64,000 nucleotides of DNA, from assembly GCF_007655135.1 (NCBI RefSeq), contig NW_022204300.1, positions 1-64,000 on the forward strand, in the 5' to 3' direction. The DNA comes from Punica granatum (lineage: Eukaryota > Streptophyta > Magnoliopsida > Myrtales > Lythraceae). The position numbers and the translations under genes were made by a program. Positions 1 to 10,740 of this stretch are shown in pieces (the first letter of the stretch is position 1; every line of letters starts with the position of its first letter). The notes beneath the pieces were generated by a model. It was not told where the DNA came from, ran no database searches, and worked only from the letters and a program-made list of their open reading frames with translations.

Positions 1-915
1 GCGGGTGCAAAGTGCAACCGTTGGCTGCACCAAAAACGCTTTTTCTTACCTTTTTCTTCCTTTCTTTCGTTCTTCGCTTTCACTCTCTCTCTCTCTCTCT
101 CTCTTTGTAAAAGGCTTGATCCGATCTCCAAACCTCTGTTGCTTGCAATTTGTGTTTCGCACGCTCCACAATCATATTTATCTGCCCGTCAGTCTCCTCT
201 GCCCGCTTCTGATCTCCGAACGATACGATTGCCGCGTTGTCGATTGATTGAATTTCTTGTTGTTGGGTTCTCCTTCTTGAACTTCTTGATCATCCCTGTC
301 GATCGACACAGTAAGTTCTTGTCGCCGAAACCAAATGTCCCCTCATTTGCTTTCCGGGCATCTGAGAAAGTTTCCGACTTTAACCGCAGATGCAATGCAA
401 TGTCATGTATGGTGGATGGAAAGTTTGCAACTTCTTGGCATGCCCATCTGCTTGGTTTTTATCCAATTGATGCCTTGTTTCTCCTCTGTTTTCATTGTCC
501 TGGTATGCTCTTGAATCGGGTCGTGGAACATATTCTGCATTGGTGAAGAAATCAATGAGGTTTCGGCATGGAAATGCCTTCGTGGAGTTTGGCCTTTTTC
601 CTGTTAATCCCAATTTAGTGGCCAGGGTTCCGATTCCCTGACGAAATCATGACCATATAAGAGAAAATTTGGATGCAATGCGATACATTCAGGACTCGAG
701 CTAGTTTGAATTCGAAACTGAGAAAGTTTGCATAAAATGTGCTAAAGTTATCAGATTATCGGGTGATTGGTCTTTAGTGGTGTCATCAACTCTGAAGCTA
801 GTCATTGCTCATCCTGTTAATCAAATACATCTAAAACCCATAGCTGATTCGATCTAGACGTGAACTCTTTTGTTGCTAGCCAGGCTTTCTTTCTTGTCAC
901 TTCATCACTTAAGCC
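1..915 (+). other. VAP27 5' leader with CT-repeat and probable 5'UTR intron
   Basis: The DNA upstream of the VAP27 start has a (CT)n tract at about 79-103, typical of plant 5' leaders. A good donor (ACA|GTAAGT, intron from 311) and an acceptor (CTAGCCAG| ending at 883) would remove a 573-bp 5'UTR intron and leave a short leader ending at the ATG at 916. The transcription start is not visible and may lie before the window. The junctions are inferred from consensus only. Confidence 0.5.
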
Positions 916-2862
916 ATGACCACCGAGCTCCTGGATATTCAACCCCGCGAGCTCAAGTTCACATGTAAGTTTACCTTGACTAATCCATCTGCTTTTCCAG
1001 TATTAACTCGAATTCTAAGTCAAGTAGATTTTATGCTTTTGAAGTTGGTTGTTATTATCTCGAGATATAATTAAACCGAAATTTTCTTTTTTCTTTTTTT
1101 TTTAATTGTATGGATACTTAATACATATCTGATGCTAAGGATTCTTTTCTTTTCTCTGTGACTGCATACTGTAGTTGAATTGAAGAAACAGAGTTCGTGC
1201 TCAATTATACTCAGCAACAAGACTGAACAGCATGTTGCTTTCAAGGCAAGTCGTCTTATTTTCACGTGTCTACAATCGTATGCTTGTCCTGAGTGCAACG
1301 CCATTGCTGCGATCTATATGTTCTATTCAGTACTGTTGAGAAGAAATTTCGATGAAGTTCATGTTTTCAGTTGCATGTTTCATTTCTTGACGATTGGTTG
1401 GATAACCGATGATTCCAGGTTAAGACCACATCACCAAAGAAATACTGCGTACGACCCAACAGCGGTGTCATCAAACCAAAATCTTCATGTGACTTTACAG
1501 GTGAGTGATTTAACCAACACTCTAATTTTACGGCTTTACTTCAATCTGATTCACTGTACAGTCCGTCTTATACTTCAGATGATGAATTTGATACATTTTA
1601 TTTGAGAGGTTCTTCTTTCACCATTGATTATTTTGCTGCAGTAACAATGCAAGCTCAGAGGGTAGCACCTCCGGAGATGAAATGCAAAGACAAATTCTTG
1701 GTGCAGAGCACCATCGTTCCATTCGGAACTAGTGAAGAGGAAATAACTTCTGATTTGGTGAGAAGAGTCTCTAGTATCTGTTTTTAATACATTTGTTTAC
1801 AGCAGAACGGTTCGACTTAATCCATTTTCTGTCTTCAGTTTGCCAAAGGAAGTGGGAAGTATGTTGAAGAGAGGAAGATAAGAGTGTCACTCGTTAGTCC
1901 GGTCGAATCTGCAGTACTACTGCCAATCAATGGAGGTCAGAAGCAGGACCCTTGCCCGGAAGCTTCGCTACTGAGTGATAGAGTCCCCAGTGGGATTGAA
2001 AACATCCCTCCGCCTCACACAGTAAGAGAAACCGAAAAATAATTCAATCGTCGTGTGGCTGTGGAAATGGGATTCAGTTTTCTGTTTTCTTTTACGAATT
2101 TTCCAGTGACACGGGCAACACTTCATTCTTTCATCCAAAGAAACATCTAACCGGAAATCCAACCTTACCTTCTTATATTTCCTGGAAATCGAAAACTGTG
2201 GTACCAACTCGACATTGTTTTAACTTATCGAACATTTCAATATTCCTAAGCATGCATGTTATCTTTTGTGTAGGTGTCTGAGGATATGGAGGGATTGGAT
2301 GCAGGGAAGGCCTCAGTCGGCCATCAGGAAGAAACCAACGAGACAGAGCCAACGACATTTTGGCACGAGGACGAACTTAAAATTTATCAGAACATTCAGT
2401 ACCCAAACTCAGCAGAGGACTTGGAGGGATTGAAATCGAAGCTCAGAGTGATGGACTCAAAACTGAGAGAGGTGCGTTCATTCAGCTTCTAATTGATTCT
2501 CCTACATCCAGTTCCGAAGAAGATAACGCGCAGAGCATGTCACGGGATATTGCAGGCTGAACGTACTATTGTGAAGCTAACAGAAGAGAGAAGAGTGACA
2601 AACCGGGAGAGGGAAAAACTCAAGCGCGATTTGGTAAACTCATTACTAATATCAATTCTGTCCAACAATCAGTGATCAATTAATACTTGTTCGGTTGTGC
2701 TTGAAACTGCGATCCATCTACAATAAATCGCTGTTTCTCTCCCGATTGCAGGAGATGTTGAGGAAGAGCCGGCCGAAGAAAGCTCAAGTGGGTTTTCCTT
2801 TGCTCTATGTATGCACGGTTGCTCTTATTAGCATGGTCGTGGGATATTTGGCCCATACTTAG
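916..2862 (+). CDS. VAP27: Vesicle-associated protein of the VAP27 family (VAMP-associated, MSP domain)
   Basis: This is a tail-anchored ER protein that binds FFAT-motif partners at ER-plasma membrane and ER-endosome contact sites. Eight coding exons splice in frame to 295 codons: 916-964, 1175-1245, 1419-1500, 1642-1757, 1839-2021, 2274-2471, 2556-2633 and 2752-2862. Residues 1 to about 130 form the MSP domain. The VAP signature is at 41-58, with K42 T43 T44 and the [10 protein letters not shown] stretch. A linker follows, then a heptad-rich coiled coil at about 215-262 and one hydrophobic tail anchor at about 274-292 that ends three residues before the stop. The length suits the longer plant VAP27 members. 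The ATG at 916 was chosen because it gives the family N-terminus ([12 protein letters not shown]). Intron 2 begins with GC (AAG|GCAAGT) rather than GT; all other introns are GT-AG. The gene converges on NHX. The family is certain; which VAP27 paralogue it is was not resolved. Confidence 0.93.
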
Positions 2863-3425
2863 CACTGGCAACTTTTACTGTCGCCGTACATCCTCCGAGA
2901 ATCCGGTGATGCAAGACATTGGCCTGCTTGTATGTCTTGACGGATGTCCAGTAACGAACTTTCCATTGCCCAGCTTCAATGGCGGTGCTTCCATTTCAAT
3001 GGAAACAATAGGAAGTTTTGGGCAATTTTCTCGCTGTTGATGATCGCAATGATAGTGGCCCGATGAGTACTCGAAATTCATTCGGTATAGTATCGATGGA
3101 CTAAAAAAGCCTCATGTTGCACCTTAGTAGACTAGAATATTAATATAAACATTATCCTGACAAAATTCAATTCGGGTGGCTTACAAACTACACAAAATCG
3201 CATTGATAGAACCCAGCACACATTATATAGACACAAGCATTTTTTATTATCTAGCAAAACCAGAGCAACAGGCAAATACCAGTTATGCCGAGAAACCTTC
3301 TCCAGAAAAGTTCGAGCCTTAGATTGGCATTTGAACCGTCATCCGCAATATCTTACCTACAACAACACGTCACTATGAATGGCTGCTCTGTACATTCTCT
3401 CTCGAAGGACCTTGTTGAAGGACCT
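2863..3425. other. Convergent intergenic region between VAP27 and NHX
   Basis: These roughly 560 bp separate the two stop codons and should contain both 3'UTRs. No further coding potential and no clear repeat was recognised. AT-rich patches at about 3110-3260 could supply poly(A) signals for either strand. Confidence 0.5.
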
Positions 3426-6400
3426 CTACCGCCACTGAGGGTTGTCGCGCTCGGTCGGCGACCCAGGGACAAAAGGGACGAAGCCCCGTCCTCCGAAGAC
3501 AGGGCGCATGAAAGAGTCGTCGAACTTCCGCCAGTAGTGATGCACGCTCCGGCTCGGTGTGGTCAGGAGCATGCGAAGGCTCGACGGGCGGGGAACGTTC
3601 TGGCCGTTGGATTCCGAGCACTGCCCGTTGCTGAGGAGTGGTTCGATGATGAAGGATTTTGGGGAGGATGGCTCAGAGGAAGTCATGCTTGTGAAATGCT
3701 TTGGCGAAGGGAGCAAGTACCGGACCAGAGGTTTAGTGATCAGCCCAAACACCTGCAACTCCGATAATGTCAACTGAGCAGAGATTTTCCTGAGAAACAT
3801 AAGAATGGAATCCCGATCCAGTTTTTAAGAATAAGGGTCTTACCATAGTGCTGAATAGAACAACTGTAATGGTACTCGTGATCATGAATGCGTTCTTGCG
3901 GAGTTTTGCATCGGACTGAGTGAACTGCAGGCATAGTATTCACGGATCAGATGCCTTGCAGAATAAGGAGTCTATCCCGCAGGAGAACTCTAACATCCCG
4001 AACATATCCATATGTACATCCATTTTTCTGTTTCTTATGCTTACCTTATTATAAGCAAGAGCCATAGAAACAGCTCCGCGCATGAGGCCAGCCCACCAAA
4101 TTGTGATCTGAAAATCAAATCATAGTTTACACAATTTAGAAATGGCTGCCCTGGTAACCACTGCAAATAGAGCATGAGAGGGAGGGGGGGGGAGGAGAGG
4201 GAGAGGGAGAGGGAGATCGATCCCACCTGTTGCTTCCAGTCGATTTTGTCGTACTTGGACTTCTTAGTCAAGTTCGACAGGAATGATAATGGGAAAACAA
4301 AGGCTGCCCTCCCAAGTAAAACCAGTCCCAAGAGTATCGAGCTCAGCTTGACTGATTTTGCTGGACTGGAGATGAATGAAGAGCAGTAAAGAAAGCAATA
4401 TTTTCACATAATTGAACTGCTTTATCTCAAAGGAAATGAAGAAAAGTGAGTCTCATGCTGACCTATCACTGACGAGCTTCCATCTCTCAATATCCAATGC
4501 ATCCATCCCAACATAAAGGAATATGAAAATCTCCGCTACAAACGATAAAGTTGCAAAGGTATGCCTGCATTATATGGCCAAAACAGAATAATTTTAATCA
4601 TTCGCTTACTCTTATGGTGAAAAGGGGGGGAAAATTACGATTTTTCTAAGGACATTGTACGGACTTGGTCGTTACTCTTGAACTCTCAGTGACATTATGC
4701 CAGGTGTAGTGAGACATCACGATCCCACAGAAAAACACGGTGAGGATGGCACTTAAATTGCAGAGCTGAACAAACAAATTTTAAGAATTTCATTGACCCA
4801 GAAATGATCAAAAAGTTAGAAGAAAGAGATTGAATCATTGTCCTCAGAAACAAAGAACCGAAAGTTACAGAAGAAATCCTTACTTCGGCGAGCATATATG
4901 AGAAGTAGGCCATGAGCATCATGAGAGCAACTTCACGATCTGTAGAGTGCCTAATTTGTGAAGAAAACAATGCATAAGATCACAACTGCAGATTTTACAA
5001 ACAGGACCAACTGGTTTAACATAATGACACTAATCCCGACTCCACGAACCTGCCAAAGTAGAGCTTCTTGATTATGTAGGCACTAAGCAGTCCTGCCTGC
5101 AGTTTTATAGAGCATTACATGATCATAAGATAATAACTTTAATCAATAAGCAGAGATTCAATGCGCGCGCGCGAGAGAGAGAGAGAGAGAGTCACCAAAA
5201 CTCCGAGCAAGGTGCTCGAGATGAACAAGTACAAGAAATTGCCGATGAACTGGAAAGCCGTTTTCGAGTTGATATTGGACAGATCGAAGCTCTGAATAGC
5301 GTTGAAGAGCACCACTGAAGTTGCATCATTAACAACTCCTCCCCGAAGACAACACTGTAAAGCAATGGTGTCTCGTCCTGATTAAGCACCTGCAGAAAGG
5401 TTCAAATTTCAAATTAATAACAAAGTATATAGCCGTCAGAGAGTACCAAACAGGAAGGACAGTTCAGAAAATTTTAGTTTATACCTGCAAGGTACAGACA
5501 GAATCTGTCGCAGAAAATATTGCCCCGATTGCTGCAACAAAGAGAATGAGATCAGCAGAGACATAAGAGAAACTGCTTAGTGAAAAAAAACAGATCAATG
5601 TAGACAGAGAGGTTATGCTATATGTACCAAGATAATCTCCCAGGCTCATCTCGAGGGCACTGATATTCAGCAGTTTATTCAAGATATACATAGCACCTAA
5701 ATCAAATACCAGACTCACAATTATTAGCAAACATACAGAGACAGAAAATTGGTTTTTTTTTCGACTGATCATTTAGAAATAGAAGCAGAATTGACTGATC
5801 AGGTTTGTATTGCAAGACCTCCTATAGTCCCAAACATGATAATAACTCAGATATATTTAAGGAGCAATTCTTGAGCATTACCTAATGATATGATGAAGAA
5901 TGATATAAGAGTGCCCACTGCACCGAAGAGCATGATTGTCATGAAATTGCGGAAGAACTGCTTTTTCTTCACACTTGAAACCTGATGAACAAACAAAAGA
6001 TATATCATATCGTAATCATCTATTGAAATTACAAAAACAGCTAGTCTTACAGCTAAGTTTACATACATTGCACCAAATCTCATAGGGTATGATTGCATTT
6101 TTTTCTCAATGCTCCTCAATTGATGGTGCACTAGAATGAACAGTCTCAAGACCTGAATAAACTTTCAGACCTTTCAACACCTGATGTTGTATAACTTAGT
6201 TCGTCTTCTAAAGTCACACCAACTATAGCAATGTTGTACGTGGAAATCTCAACTGCTATAGCCATGCATAAGTATTCCTCGCATGAAATCTAAGGTTAGT
6301 AGTTCTCCACGACAAGTGAACGATCTTAAGTATTTCAACTAAATACCTGGTTCTAGGGAGGTCCAGTAAAGGGTAATCTGCATTGCAAGTAAATGAACTG

Positions 6401-7009
6401 ACATGTTATTTATGCTCAACCCAAGTTCATAACATCAGCAGTTTTGCACTTAGAAAACATAAACCAGATTTTATATGGAACAAATCGATGTAACTACAGA
6501 AACGTGTGACCACCATTCAATGCATAAGTGCAAAATCAGATCATATCCCATATCCATCAAACAGGTTATAACTACATTAACAAATTAAGATATACGTACA
6601 TGAAAGAAATTCGAGTTCAAAATCCTGTCTTAACCCCGCGTTGATATTATAGGTGGAAGAAGATAGATGAAGAAGACATCTTCGCTGAACACTAGAAGGT
6701 GCGAGCTTTTCCATCTAGTTGTAAGCAAGATAACCACTCCCGTGCATAGACCCTGCACCAAAACTCGAATTACCAAATAATCAAATGCAAGTGGTACAAG
6801 TGTAAACGGAGCATCCAACCCAATATAAACTCACTATCACGAGGGCGGTAATGGACTCATTCATCCACCGGTTCTCCTCCAACAAATGGCCAATCACAAT
6901 ACACGCGCAGAGAAGGGCCACAAAGGGTCATGGACACGACCGAAGCATGGTCAGACGTTGAGACCATCCCCAGTTTGGTTAAAATGTGAGAAATTGCACT
7001 GATTGCCAT
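3426..7009 (-). CDS. NHX: Vacuolar Na+(K+)/H+ antiporter, NHX1/2 class; frame broken by indels in exons 1-6
   Basis: This gene encodes a tonoplast cation/proton exchanger that loads Na+ or K+ into the vacuole. Fourteen exons are visible, the number I recall for AtNHX1: 7009-6835, 6752-6635, 5981-5882, 5696-5628, 5531-5485, 5389-5196, 5096-5050, 4950-4884, 4765-4665, 4564-4463, 4365-4227, 4107-4045, 3924-3844 and 3752-3426. Family landmarks include the amiloride-binding motif (VFFIYLLPPI, about residues 85-94), the stretch with ATDSVCTLQ, the HSTDREVALMMLMAY segment and the C-terminal GGRGFVPFVPGSPTER. Compared with the family, exon 1 lacks 2 nt in a T run (6922-6924), exon 2 lacks 1 nt (near 6644), exon 3 has an extra TG (5971-5974) and exon 6 lacks 1 nt in a G run (near 5338). 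Correcting all four gives a length divisible by three and about 543 residues, the usual size. Exons 7-14 are clean. It is either a pseudogene or a gene with local assembly errors. The start at 7009 gives the usual N-terminus before the STSDHASVV motif. Confidence 0.88.
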
Positions 7010-7610
7010 TGTTGCAATGCAGAGGAAGTAAACTAAGGAAAACCCAGTTGGCAAAACAGATCCCTCGATCAATAACCGGTAATTCTAGCAATCCACTGCA
7101 AAATCATCCCCAAATCGGATCTCAGGAATCCAGCTTACACCCTTCACGTCCTGATAAGCTCGCAGTTAGGCAAACCTGCAAAATGAGATTTTGACATCAG
7201 CACAGTCATACATATACTGACTCATCGGATCAACAAGAAGGAGAAACATAAAAAGGGCACTCTTTTACAAAGTGAACGTGCTAAACCAAGAGAAGTGACT
7301 AGCACCCATTAAACTCAAGCATCAATTCTTCTTGATCATGACCTCTGTCAACTGAATCAGCACGGCAGTAAATCCAAGAAATCATGACAAGCTCGAGCCA
7401 CTGTATCTGCACAGCTAGCTAGAGAGAATTACCCAACTAAAATATTCTTAGCCCGATCCAATCTACCATGGAACCAAAGACCCACAGAGCGAGAGACTAG
7501 ACTAGAGAGATAGAGTTGCCCCTCTACACACTCACCCAGAGAAGCGCTGGAGAGAGAGAGAGAGAGAGGGAGAGAGAGACGGGGGATTGAATAATGGTTG
7601 ACCGTTGATT
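7010..7610 (-). promoter_or_regulatory. NHX 5' leader with GA-repeat and probable 5'UTR intron
   Basis: Reading toward NHX on the minus strand, an acceptor (TTTTGCAG|) near 7177 suggests a 5'UTR intron, as in many NHX genes. A (GA)n tract at about 7551-7577 lies where the 5' leader would begin; on the transcribed strand it is (CT)n, as in the VAP27 and TLP leaders here. The donor and transcription start were not pinned down. Confidence 0.4.
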
Positions 7611-9190
7611 GAAGATCTGGGAAGAAATTTTGTTTGATATTCGGGATACTGTCTTCTGTCTGATGAGTTCAGCTCAGCTGCTGGTTTTTGGAAGCTTTAT
7701 TACCCTGAGCAGAAGGAGAGAGGAGAGAGATTGGGATCGTGGGCATAGAAGAAATGAGCTCCAAAATGACAGAGGCGGCATCCCATCTACCTCTCTCTCT
7801 CTCTCTCCCTCCCCTCCCTCATCAAATTCAATTCATTTCAGTCAATCATTCTGTCGTTTTTACGAGACACGACAAAATCCATTTTCCCTTTGTTTCGTTG
7901 TACTGCCATCCCCAGAAAGGAATCTCCTTTCCATTTTCTCTTTCGCGACATTTTTTTTCCTACGGCAAACCACAATCCAATTTGAACTGAAACTCGACAT
8001 GTGTCATGTTCCTCTTCACATCATCACGTGTTTAATTTGCTGTTATGACACGTTCCGGTTTCAACTCCTACGTTTAAAGTTTATTTTAGTCCCGAAAAAA
8101 GAAAAAAAGAATATTCAACTAATGATAAAATGTTTTATCTTATCAAGATGCAGTACACTTTTAATTTTATTTTTTTAATGAAATCCTCGTTGATCTTAAG
8201 GGCTACGCTACGTAAGGGCTAAACAAAAGACCACTGAGTCCGTACGGTAGGAAATTTCAGATGTATAATTGACGGTATACCGAAGCCTAGGATGACTTGT
8301 TCCTTTTCTTTTTCCCTTTAGAACGAGTGGGCGAGATTGAAGATTCATATAAAAGAAGAAACAATGGGAATCTAGTTTAGATAAGGAGTTAGGGGGCCCA
8401 TTTTCATTTTCAATCAACAACACATAAAATGTCCACTGATAATAGGATTGGTCTTGTTCACGGATGGTCTGGTCGTGAAGTAACCTCTCGTTGGCATATC
8501 GGGAGAAACTCTCATCTTTAAACTGAGCTCATTATTCGGAGAATACGATTCAATGTTTAATGATCATTCCGTAGTGATATTATTTTTGTGCTTCTCGAAT
8601 CAGAAAGAACAATTGGATGAATAAGACTGCTTCAGTACACTTCACCACATGATCCGAGCGCTCTCAGAACATCCGGTTCGATCATGTCCCCATTTCATTT
8701 TTAAGACCAAAAAAAAAAAAAAAACTCTTCAGAGCCTATAGAAGAATTTCTTATTTCGCCAAGATGTTATTTACTTATAAATGGCATGTGCAGCCAAGAA
8801 TATTTGGCCACGTATTGAATGTTAACAACTGGTCAAAAATAAATATTTGACGTGCTTCTCCTTACTTTATTAATCAGTTCAAATTAATTAATAATTATTA
8901 GTATTATGATACTATTTTAGGCTTCAGTAGGCATGACTGGTATTAGCGAAGAAAAGTAATTAAGAGTCTACCATACGAAGGCTTTGCATTATTATTCACG
9001 TAAGTGCGGACGAAATAATGGGCTCCGCGCCAAATTGATTGACGCATGCATGTGGGCTCCACGGCAGAAACAAAATTTATCAAATACGCACCAACTAAAT
9101 TTAAACAAAATCTAGAAAAAAAAATACACAGATTAATAAAATTTGCCGACATTTGATTAGACAGAAAACGCCTTGATTAATAAAAAAATT
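7611..9190. other. Intergenic DNA upstream of NHX
   Basis: No gene or structured repeat was recognised. It contains pyrimidine-rich low-complexity DNA at about 7790-7830, poly-A tracts (8709-8723) and AT-rich stretches. The first few hundred bases presumably include the NHX promoter. Small open frames here are compositional. Confidence 0.4.
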
Positions 9191-9239
9191 GGGATAATTG
9201 TGGGTTTTGTCCTCTTAGGCTATCTCGAGTTGGCGCTTT

Positions 9240-9760
9240 CGCCCGGCCTCCCATTGCCAGCTGGCGATGTGGAGACACGCGTCTCTGGGAACGGCAGCCA
9301 TGGAGCAAGCCGCCGCCATTGAGTCGATCTATGTTCTGGGTTTCTCCGCTACTTCTCTTCCCTTGCTCTCTCTCTCTCTTCCCTCCTCTTCTCTTCTATA
9401 TGAGTTTTGGGTTTTAGGGTTCGATTCGAGTTCAGCGGGATAGATGTCACGGTAACCATGGGTTTCTAGGTTTGATTTGGGGTCTGATCTAATTAGGGTT
9501 TCATGGTGGTGAGGATGTGTTTGACGAGGATTTGAGGGGCGAAGCATGAGAAGCAGGATCAAAGACGGCATCGAAGGGAGAGAAGAGAGAGGTGGGGTAG
9601 TCGCAGTGGGCGACGGTGAGGAAGTCAGAGAGTCCGTTAACGGCCATGGAGAGCTCATGGAACGATGGAGGAGTAGAGGAAGTCAGAGAAGAAACGGATG
9701 GCCATGGTGAGGAAGATAGAGAAGGAACAATGGAGGAGGAGAGATATTATTTTAATTTTT
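9240..9760 (+). other. Gene-like GC-richer fragment, unrecognised
   Basis: This is a patch of exon-like composition. On the plus strand an ATG at 9300 opens a short frame beginning MEQAAAIESIYVLGFS, which runs into a CT-rich tract and stops within about 40 codons. It may be the first exon of a truncated gene or sequence carried by a repeat. No protein family was recognised. The right edge runs into the AT-rich motif GGTTGAGTATTAATTTAATT (about 9761), whose near-duplicate lies at about 11110. Confidence 0.25.
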
Positions 9761-10150
9761 TTGGTTGAGTATTAATTTAATTAATATAATATGTATGTTG
9801 GTTGAGACCAGAGGTTTGAGTTTAAGACTTACATCGGAGCAGGTGACTCTCTCTTTCTCGGAGTTTATCTTTATGGGACAAAGCACTTATGTGGCAATGT
9901 GAGATCCACTTCATAGACACCAAAAATAGATACCCATTTGAGATAGTCTTAGATAATCCTAGCGAGGTTTTTCTCTCGTGTCTTTGATGCTGACGTGACG
10001 TCGTCTGACGCCACATGTAAGAAACGTCCGTTAGGGCATCTACGATTCTCTCGTTTGGGAAACTGGTCTCACAAACGAGAGACCAACCAGTTGTTGTTGC
10101 GTGGTAGCTCCTAGGTCGATGCTGCGGCAGCTGTTCCGCTTTTTCATTTT
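9761..10150. other. Intergenic DNA, no gene seen
   Basis: It contains an AT-rich direct-repeat copy at its left edge and a weak tRNA B-box-like word near 9810 (GGTTTGAGTTTAA). Nothing else was recognised. Confidence 0.3.
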
Positions 10151-10154
10151 TTTT

Positions 10155-10740
10155 ATTTGAGTTAATAGCTTAAAAAAATATGAACTTTGATCACTTTTCA
10201 ATTTTGGCACAAATTTTATTTTTTTGTCAAAAATACATGAACTTTGATATTCTTATCACGTTAGGCATTTATGTCATTTTTCGTCCATTTTGCTGGCTTG
10301 GCGAAAAAAGGTGTCTACGTGGTAAATGGCGTTATATCACTTCAGCAAAAAATTAAAAAAATAAAGGAAAAAAAGTGAGAAAAGTATTGGTCGGAGAAAG
10401 GGTGAAACATCGTCTCTCGATTAGAGTCTGTCGGTGATCCTAAAGGGCATCGACGAACCTAATTAGTGGAGTAGTGGACAGGCAGAATCGGAAGAATCCT
10501 CAAATTGGGGGATTCTCCTTATTTCGATGGGTGAGATCTCGATCCTAACCACCACCCTTAAGGATTCTCCCGATATCAGCGAATAGGGCTTCAATCCCGA
10601 TCACCATCCCTTGATTGGGGTAGTCAACGTCCTTCAAGGTCATCGACGACCCCAATCGGGGTACGATGGCAAGTCAGGGCCTTTACCTTTTCTCCAATCA
10701 AAGCATTCTTATCTTTTGTTTTCTTTAAATTTTTTATTGT
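10155..10740. repeat. TIR-type repeat, family E copy 1
   Basis: The left arm is AT-rich and repetitive (two occurrences of ATGAACTTTGAT, 10178-10245). It is followed by a GC-richer core at about 10410-10680 with self-complementary words such as GGGGGATTCTCC and ACCCCAATCGGGG. The core resembles the core of the element in TLP intron 1 (50750-50950) and the region at 39290-39500. I infer a non-autonomous DNA element family. Exact termini and target duplications were not determined. Confidence 0.45.

Noticed and set aside
1180..1605. 141-codon plus-strand frame across VAP27 exons 2-3
   Set aside because: It reads through introns; only 1180-1245 is VAP27 sequence in this frame.
7609..8178. 189-codon plus-strand frame upstream of NHX
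   Set aside because: It is low complexity (Ser/Leu/Phe from CT-rich DNA), overlaps the NHX leader on the other strand and has no recognisable domain.
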